From Cercophora sp. LCS_1 (Eukaryota > Ascomycota > Sordariomycetes > Sordariales > Lasiosphaeriaceae), in assembly GCA_036250225.1 (NCBI GenBank), contig JAPZLL010000014.1, positions 124,001 to 188,000 of the forward strand: a DNA stretch of 64,000 nucleotides, in the 5' to 3' direction. The notes under the pieces were generated by a model. That model searched no databases. It had not been told where the DNA came from and worked only from the letters and a program-made list of their open reading frames with translations. This document shows positions 57,546-64,000 of this stretch, one piece after another. The position numbers and the translations under genes were made by a program. The first letter of the stretch is position 1. Each line of letters begins with the position of its first letter.

Positions 57546-57644
57546 AACAAGTCAGTCGCTGAAATCCAGGGGCGCCTCGACTCAGGAGAACAAAAGCCAG
57601 GAATCATCTACATCGTCCAGACACTCTACCCATCACCAAACCGC

Positions 57645-59077
57645 TCACTTGCCATCCTCATCGCCAACGGCTACCTCACACTCAACAACACCCTCGACGC
57701 CGCCACCGCCCCTCCAAACTCCCAAAACTTTCAACCCAGCACCCTCCAACAAAACCTTCCACTCGTCTTCCGTCCTCTCCCTCGCACCAAACAAAACCAT
57801 CATGTACAAATCCAGATACGTCGCCTCCCAACTCGCACCCGTAGCAGGGATAATATGCTCATTCACCAACAACCGACTGTACCCAGGCGTCATGGCGTCT
57901 TTGATATTCTTGATGATCTCGACACACTTATCATCCGGCCAGTCATGCAGGATATGATGCAGATAATACATCTTTGCGCCTTTGACAGGCTGGGGCGAGA
58001 AGAAATCATGGGGCATGGCTTCGATGCCTGCTGACGACAAGGTGGTGTGCGGAGCGGACGAGAGTACGGCGGCTGTGTCTTGGAGGATGAGACGGCCTGT
58101 TAGGTTCGGGTGAGATTCGCGGAGGGAGAGTAGGTCGTGGCCTAGGGAGCCGCCTATGTCGACTAACAAGGGGGACGAGGGGTCGGTTTTGGTGGTTGGC
58201 AGGGGGTAGAAGGCGTGCCAGGGTGGACGGCCTAAGCGGTAGGCGCCCACTGTGCTTATCAGCGGCATGTTTACACAGAAGGGAGAGGAGAATGAGTGGG
58301 ATGGGAGGGAGTTGAGACGCACTGTGGTCGTTGAACTGGGCATTGCTCCGTGGCAAAGAAGCCATGTGCTCAAACATGGACATGTGGGTTTGATGGCCAA
58401 AGGTATAGGGGTTGTCAACAGCGGTGGTGGGCGTGGCATAGGATTTGGTGGCCAGCCACTTGTGCAAGTTTTGCATCGGCGGGAGGACGATGTCGCGGTA
58501 CATGGGGTAGCCGTTGGCAATTAAGGGGATGGATAGAGCGAGGGAGAAGTTGTTAGGCTTGTACTCGTCCGGGCCGGCCTCGTGGAGGTGGCCGACGGCT
58601 GCAAGGTGGCGGAGGATGCGGCCTGAACTGTCAGCGATTTGGTGAAAAAGGAAAGAGGGACATACGCAGCGCATCGAGGGAGAAGTTAAGCGTCTTGGAG
58701 AGCTCGACCGCTTTCTTGGGGGAGCCATGGTTCTTGGCGAGCGCAGCAAAGAGGCCAATGTCGACTCCGAGGGTGATCATGTAGAAGGTTGCAGTCTGGT
58801 GGTGTTATCAGGAGGAGAGGGATGGGGGTCCGGTTCGTACCTCGGCACCAACATGACGGAGTACAGTCTCGCGCGGGGTTTCAAGGGCCTGGACAAGTTT
58901 GCGAGCTTTGTCAAGAAAGTAGAGACGGGCATAGCGGTCGCCGAGGTCGAGGTTGTGCTGGAGATCTGCAATGTCGGCCAGGAGACCTGGAACAGCACCG
59001 ACATCGCCTGGCTGCGAAGCAATGGCGACGTCGACACGGTCAGTGCCGCTGGTACCGTTCATTTCAGGGGGATACAT
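57645..59077 (-). CDS. SAM-dependent O-methyltransferase (COMT-like)
   Basis: Class I plant/fungal-type O-methyltransferase acting on small aromatic or polyketide hydroxyls. Exons 59077-58841, 58795-58666, 58622-58323 and 58249-57645; 423 residues. The helical dimerisation/winged-helix N-terminus is followed by FGHQTHMSMFEHMASLPRSN, and splicing across the third intron restores FNDHMGAYRLGRPPW. SAM-binding LLVDIGGSLGHDLLSL (about 275), then YYLHHILHDWPDDKC with the catalytic-base His, and LLVNEHIIP near the end. A TATA-like GGGATATAAAC lies about 70 bp upstream (59142-59150). It converges with the HET pseudogene only 100 bp away. No other biosynthetic genes are adjacent, so the substrate is open. 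Confidence 0.92.
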
Positions 59078-59593
59078 CTTGACTGCGTCGTGCCTTAGAT
59101 ATCTTGAGGGCTGGAAGAGGGTGCGACGAAGAGATGAGTGGTTTATATCCCAATCCCCTCTGGGGGTTGGGGACTTGTTTGCAGCCACGGTTCCTCGCTT
59201 CGAAAAGGAAGCGGTGCGCATTTCGTGTTGGAGGGTTGGGACTTGTCGCGACTGGATGTGATTCGACGTCTCGGCGTGCATATTCCAGTCCATGTGAACC
59301 GCCACCGTGAGAGACGACAGGGCAAAAAACACATTATCTAACCCAAAATATGGATAGCAGGTTACACGGTCGACACTTACCCCGGCTGAGAATGCATGTT
59401 TTGATTGGCAGATTGTGGAAGGCATGTGTGTGCTTGAAGTTGACCAACAGAAAGACAGCCAGTATGAAAGTTTGATAGGACCGGACCGTGAGGTGGGAGC
59501 TCTTTTCAGCACAGCTCTTGCTGTTCGCCCCCCGTGCTTAGACACCACAGTTCCTCGCAACACAACCCCGGCCTGACTCCATTTCCAACATGC
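59078..59593. other. Intergenic region
   Basis: Promoter of the methyltransferase and 3' flank of the xylanase; no gene seen. Confidence 0.45.
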
Positions 59594-60344
59594 TCAACCC
59601 CTCCAAACCTCAACCTCTGCAACACCACCGTCAATATCCCTCCAAATCCCCCCCCAACCCGGCCTCGTCTCAACATAACTTACCGCCTCCGTTGCCAGAA
59701 TGAAATACTCCAGCTTCCCCATCGTCATGCCCAGCTCATTCCACCTGTCAAAGTGTTTTGTCACTTCAATCCGTCCACCGGTCCTCTTGCCCCTCCTCAC
59801 ACTGAAATACTTCCAATACGCCTTCTCGCTCGCCCGCCACCGGTAAACATCGTATACGCTCCCGTCGCTTTCCACCTCGCCCATTTTTTCGCGATCCTGC
59901 CCGGGGTCGTAGAGTCCCCAGTTTTCAATAATGTAGAATTCTACCAGGGGCGAGTCGGACCAGCCGTAGAGGCCGAGGTGGCCGTCGGTTGTGGTCCATG
60001 TTCCGTTGTAGTTTACGGTTCTGCCGTCGTTAGTTTGTAGAATCGGACGGTATGGTAGGATGAGAAGAGACGCACGAGGGTAGATCACGACCGGCCCAGC
60101 CTTTGCCTGCGGTAAATGCCGCGCAGTCTTTGCCCCATTCGACGCGGTAGCGGCCGGCGTCGAGGTTTTGGTAGGTCAATGGACCGCGGGCTTCGGTGAA
60201 GAAGGCGTAGTGGAAGCCGTTATGGGTGCCGTGGGACCAGGGAGTGCGGCTGGCATCGATGGGGTCGTCGATTTGGCGAGAGAGGTGCTGGTGAGACGCC
60301 GCGAGAGTGGCTGAGAGAAAGGTGATGAGTGTGAAGAGTAACAT
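59594..60344 (-). CDS. Secreted endo-1,4-beta-xylanase, GH11 family
   Basis: Hydrolyses internal beta-1,4 bonds of xylan outside the cell. Exons 60344-60076 and 60020-59594 (55-nt intron); 231 residues, normal for GH11. The signal peptide is MLLFTLITFLSATLAASHQ, which decides the start; an upstream in-frame ATG would add an unlikely leader. The jelly-roll motifs are present: NYNGTWT, YGWSDSPLVEFYIIENWG with the nucleophile Glu, DGSVYDVYR, YWKYFSVRRGKR and EYFILATEAVSY with the acid/base Glu. Some core positions are unusual (ENWGLYDPG for the common ENYGTYNP; ATEAV for ATEGY), so this is a divergent member. It may have altered specificity. Confidence 0.9.
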
Positions 60345-60702
60345 CGCGCATGTGATTGTTATGTCCAAGCTGAACGATGGATGTGCAGGGCTTGAAATAG
60401 AGACCCAAATGGAGCATAGCAAAGTCGGGAGACAGCTTGGTTCGCCTGGGGTTGTATTTATCCTGGACGATCTGAGCTCTGCGTGGTGCAATTCACTTTC
60501 AGGGTAATTCCTTCAAATCCTCTTCCCCGGTTTGCATCGCGGGTAATCTGTGATTCAATAACGCATCCAATCCTTCACGCAATCTCGTAGTATTTTATGC
60601 AACCCATTCGAGCTGACTCCATTAAACGCCGATACTCTTACAAGTGGCTATCTTTTAATGTTCATGTTTGACCGTTGGGTTCCGATATTCCGCCAGTGCT
60701 GG

Positions 60703-62220
60703 CTAGAAATAGTGTTTCAACATCCACTCAAGGGGGTTCTCCTTCTCCCTTTTTTTCTTCTCCCCTTTCTTCTCAAGCTTGGTCATCGTGTCTTTCTCGT
60801 CCTTGGGCTTGTCAAGATCTCTCGATGGTCTCCGAGTTTGTCTTGCCTTGACCGTCTTCGTTACCCTCTCCGGTCCTGCCTTCTTCTTTTCCTCTCCCGC
60901 TCTTGCCTTCCCCTCTTTTTCCGCTTTATTCGCCGCCCTCACCATTTTTACCTCCTCCGCGCTTGAAATTGTGACATCTGGACCGAGCCTCGTCCCAGAC
61001 TCAGGCTGTTCGCCGCGGAAAATGACTTTGGTGATTGGGACTTCTAGGTCGAGCCTCATGCCTTCGTCGCTCAAAAAGGGAAACCTCTTGAGAATCTCGT
61101 GCTCCAAAATCAAGTCTTTGTCCTTGACCATTTGGATGATCTGCAAGTTAAGCGGCATCGCTATGCCCAACCGATGGCCTTCGCGCACAAGGTAGCCGTT
61201 GATGTAATCAATCTCGGTCTGTTTGTGATTGTGGACGTCTTGCAGCATCGAGCTGGTGTTCTCTGCCGTCTTGCGGCCAATGTCACGGACATACCTCCAG
61301 AGAAGTTCCCGCCATTTGTCAAACGGTATGTCGATCGCGTGCCGGCGTTTTGTGTCTGGACGTTGTGCCTCCCACTCTTTGACCAGCTGCCACATGACGC
61401 CGGCCGCCTCGTTGAACACGGCTCTGACCAGCAGCGTCTTGGGCGTGTTGAACAGCTCGCCGTTTTTGCAGTCAAATATCACCGTCAGCGGGTTGATGGT
61501 GGCGTTGACGACGACCTTGCGCAGCTGCTCGATGGGAAAGTCGCCCGGCTCTAGCGACTTGGCCTGGAGGGTGGGCGTGTCGACGAGGGTTCGGAGGAGG
61601 TACGATTGTAGAGGCTGTAGAAGTGACCCCGGTCGTCCACCGACCATCGGACTCCCGAGAATCAAGTTGCCGGCGCCGGCCAGGCGGATGTCAAAGGGCG
61701 CCTCTCGTCGGTGGATGCCGGCGTTGGCGATGCCTCCCCACCAGTTCCATGTATGGCTGGGCGGCCCCCAGGGATCACCCTCAGGGTCAGCTTTCGCCAG
61801 CTGGTCAATGATGCCCATTCCATTCTGGATGACGACGATGTGGGCCTTGGGCGCTAGTCGGTGTTTGATCTTGTGCCAAGCGTTCAGTGTCGCGTGTGCC
61901 TTTGTCGCGATGATGAGATGGTGGATTTGCTTAAAATCAGGCGGTTCCTCGTTGCTGCCATCCTCACGCTGGTTGATGCGCTGATATCGAAAGCCGCCGA
62001 CCCGGTCGACTATGCCGTTGGTTTCGCAGGTCAGCTGTTTCTTGGCGGCACGCCACTCGTCGATGAGCGATTCGCGGTGGAACAGCAGCCGGATCGGGAG
62101 GTGCAGATGGTGCTTCCGCAGGCTGTGCGCGACGAACTGGCCAATGTTTCCGACCCCTAGAATGTAAATAGCCTTCGGGTCCCCTTTTTTAGGCGACAGC
62201 AGGGCCGCGGGGGACACCAT
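60703..62220 (-). CDS. Ketopantoate reductase-family protein (PanE/ApbA-like)
   Basis: 2-dehydropantoate 2-reductase fold, which in the canonical case reduces ketopantoate with NADPH in pantothenate synthesis; large fungal relatives include mitochondrial proteins of other roles. Single exon, 505 residues. The nucleotide-binding motif YILGVGNIGQFVAH is at about 18, HLIIATKAH and VIQNGMG follow, and the C-terminal helical domain holds KVVVNATINPLTVIF and TEIDYINGYLVREG. The ATG at 62220 has an ideal context (CACCATGG); the frame is open further upstream only via a GTG codon. The last 90 residues are a Lys/Glu-rich extension not found in the bacterial enzyme. Exact role uncertain. Confidence 0.87.
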   Translation of the reverse strand: MVSPAALLSPKKGDPKAIYILGVGNIGQFVAHSLRKHHLHLPIRLLFHRESLIDEWRAAKKQLTCETNGIVDRVGGFRYQRINQREDGSNEEPPDFKQIHHLIIATKAHATLNAWHKIKHRLAPKAHIVVIQNGMGIIDQLAKADPEGDPWGPPSHTWNWWGGIANAGIHRREAPFDIRLAGAGNLILGSPMVGGRPGSLLQPLQSYLLRTLVDTPTLQAKSLEPGDFPIEQLRKVVVNATINPLTVIFDCKNGELFNTPKTLLVRAVFNEAAGVMWQLVKEWEAQRPDTKRRHAIDIPFDKWRELLWRYVRDIGRKTAENTSSMLQDVHNHKQTEIDYINGYLVREGHRLGIAMPLNLQIIQMVKDKDLILEHEILKRFPFLSDEGMRLDLEVPITKVIFRGEQPESGTRLGPDVTISSAEEVKMVRAANKAEKEGKARAGEEKKKAGPERVTKTVKARQTRRPSRDLDKPKDEKDTMTKLEKKGEKKKREKENPLEWMLKHYF

Positions 62221-62347
62221 GGTGAAGTCGAGGGTTGAGGGTGAGCTGCGAAAATCGTGAAATCTCAGCACACGTGATGGCGTTCGCCCCGCCACCGGCG
62301 TGGGGCAGCATCATAGCCCCCGCGTTTGCAGCAGTTATCATAAATCA

Positions 62348-62419
62348 GGTCCGCTGGCTCAATGGCAGAGCGTCTGACTACGAATCAGGAGGTTCCAGGT
62401 TCGACCCCTGGGTGGATCG
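62348..62419 (+). tRNA. tRNA-Arg (anticodon ACG)
   Basis: A complete cloverleaf of 72 nt: acceptor GGTCCGC paired with GTGGATC, D-arm GCTC/GAGC, anticodon stem TCTGA/TCAGG with loop CTACGAA (anticodon ACG, reads CGN after inosine modification), a 5-nt variable loop and T-arm CCAGG-TTCGACC-CCTGG. There is no intron. A T-run at about 62421-62427 fits RNA polymerase III termination. Confidence 0.95.
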
Positions 62420-63006
62420 GATTTTTTGTCCCCTCTCCCCGAGTTCTCCTTTTTTACCCATGAGAACGATAAACATCGTCGTTCCATATTTCTTGTCAAG
62501 ATGGTTGTCTCCTTATCCCGCTATTTTCGAAACGTCAGTTGGCACAAATAGACCAACACACAGACGATGCACGCATGCACAAGGCCCGTTGAACCAGGTG
62601 TTGGGAGGGATAAAAATGGCAACACGTTTCGAAACACACCAACATCTGGGTATTCTGGATATATGCCGGCCTAGCATCGGCAAGCGTGCTTGGCTCGCCC
62701 CAATCGGGCGCCGACCTCCGTCTGAGGGTCAGCATGCCAATGGACCAAGAGCGTGCCAATCTATCTAGATGGACACCCGGACGGGCCACCAGTCAGATTG
62801 CCGACTGCACTCTCGGCTCCAGAAACGCACTCTCCCCATGGCCATGCAGTGCAACCACATGCTGACGTTTTTAGCCGACCTGTCTGCACCATATCCCTCA
62901 AGGCTCCCTGGACCAGTTTGCGTGTTCTTGGTTTGGTTTCGCGATTTTTGGGGAGCGGAGAAACCATCATCAGTGTCGTCGACTTACACGACAAACCATC
63001 ATCACG
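62420..63006. other. Intergenic region
   Basis: T-rich terminator of the tRNA, then promoter region of the caspase-like gene. No further gene. Confidence 0.45.
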
Positions 63007-63941
63007 ATGGCTTCACCGAGCCACCTCAACACCATGGCCCAACCATCCAGACAACCCGAAATGATATCTCCAACAGAGGACTTTACCTCTCTCTGGGAAC
63101 GCCACCTCGCCGCTGCCCGCAAAGAATTCCCTCTTCCTGCCACCACCACCACCAACAACAACAACACCATGTCGGAAATCGACCGACTATGGGACGAATC
63201 CTACAACTCGGTTCTCTCATCCCTCGACGACCTCACAACCTCAACGCAAAGCCCACCACCCTCAACCCACGAAGCCTCCACCCAGGGAACCTCATCCTCC
63301 ACCGCACCATCATCTCCCTCCTCCCTAACTTTCCCCATCCACGCCCAAAAACCACCAGCCATCACCATCTCCTCCCCATCCTCCAACACCTCCTCACCCA
63401 GCGACATCCCACCCCCAACCCCCATGATTGAAATCGGCGGCCGTCGCTCAAAGGGCAAAGAACTAGCCTCCTACTACCTCAAACAAAAACGGTCTCCCCA
63501 AACCAGCGCCTTCAAAACCTCGTACCTGACACCCATCCCCGCAACACCCCAAACCATCCCTCAACAGTCCCAATCTCATGAACCAGAGACACCAATAACC
63601 TCCTTCCGCACCCTCCACCGGTATCAAAACCCGCCACCGGTCGAAGTGCACGTGCTGATCCTAACCTGGGCCAAACACGACCGCCGCGGCGACGACGGGC
63701 AGTTGCTATCACCCGTTCTCGATATCGAGACCGACTCGGTGCGCAACTGCTTCAAGAAGCGAGGATACAAGGTGCAGTGTCGCGTGATCGGGGAGGATTA
63801 TCCCACCGCGGCTGTAGAGACGATTCTGGGGAAATTCTTGCAAAAAGCCGGCGAGGGACGGTTGTTGATGGTGTATTATAGGGGGTTTGGGAATCTGGAG
63901 GGGGAGACGGAAGGGCAGAGACGGATGGTTTTTTCGAGGTG
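63007..63941 (+). CDS. Caspase-like domain protein, first exon (runs off window)
   Basis: The first exon is open from ATG 63007 (an alternative in-frame start is 63034) and ends at a GTGAGT donor at 63942; the rest lies outside the window. About 210 residues of Ser/Thr/Pro-rich disordered sequence precede a folded segment starting VEVHVLILTWAKHDRR, with LDIETDSVRNCFKKRGYKVQ and EGRLLMVYYRGFGNLEG. The layout (beta strand, paired with a DS-x-NCFK helix, then the LLMVYYRGFG strand) resembles the p20 part of fungal caspase/metacaspase-type proteins; the position of the catalytic His motif reads YRGFGN, without His. Function unknown; catalytic status needs the missing exon. Confidence 0.55.
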
Positions 63942-64000
63942 AGTTCTCCCAAACCAATTGTCAGAGAAGGAGGGAGCAAAAAAAAGACTGACAAAGACGT

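Overview
The window is nuclear DNA of a filamentous ascomycete (Pezizomycotina, most likely Sordariomycetes). Genes on both strands carry short GT-AG introns (43-94 nt, with CTAAC-like branch points), and the families are typical of these fungi: a PTH11/SAT4-type rhodopsin-like protein, a Dal5-type MFS permease, a CYP505-type fused P450-reductase, HET and STAND/NLR relics, a GH11 xylanase and a fungal tropomyosin. I built exon models by hand from reading frame, splice consensus and family similarity; I could run no search.

Layout. 1-12 kb is ordinary: FAD phenol 2-monooxygenase (-), rhodopsin-like membrane protein (+), a secreted cysteine-module protein (-), a 461-residue unknown protein (+) and a Dal5-like transporter (-). 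About 12-38 kb is a gene-poor, rearranged accessory block. It holds at least five copies, intact or broken, of an unrecognised protein family ('family A': 20.2, 29.3-29.9, 30.6, 34.6 and 37.3-37.6 kb). Several copies lie head-to-head with short membrane or collagen-like/proline-rich ORFs (14.9, 16.3, 20.1, 30.1 and 33.1-33.5 kb), and further repeated fragments are scattered between. Housekeeping-type genes sit inside the block: a PAP2-superfamily membrane enzyme (21.6-22.6 kb), tropomyosin (24.2-24.9 kb) and a secreted six-bladed propeller protein (26.3-27.4 kb). NLR (NB-ARC) and HET-domain relics lie at 28.2-28.7 kb.

38-48 kb: a complete P450-reductase fusion (-); a one-exon protein joining a STAND-type N-terminal helical domain to what looks like a catalytically dead low-molecular-weight tyrosine phosphatase (+); an F-box/LRR-like gene broken by one in-frame TAG (+); and a frameshifted STAND N-terminal relic (-). 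48-64 kb: an acidic nuclear-type protein (-), a kinesin (+), a HET pseudogene (+), an O-methyltransferase (-), a GH11 xylanase (-), a ketopantoate-reductase-family protein (-), tRNA-Arg(ACG) (+) and the first exon of a caspase-like protein running off the right edge (+).

Main candidate for a new system: the family A array with its divergent membrane/collagen-like partners. The repeated pairing, the conserved cysteine pattern, the shared intron and the many broken copies suggest a fast-evolving multigene locus. Its setting among HET, NLR, F-box and caspase-like genes makes a role in self/non-self recognition a reasonable but unproven guess.
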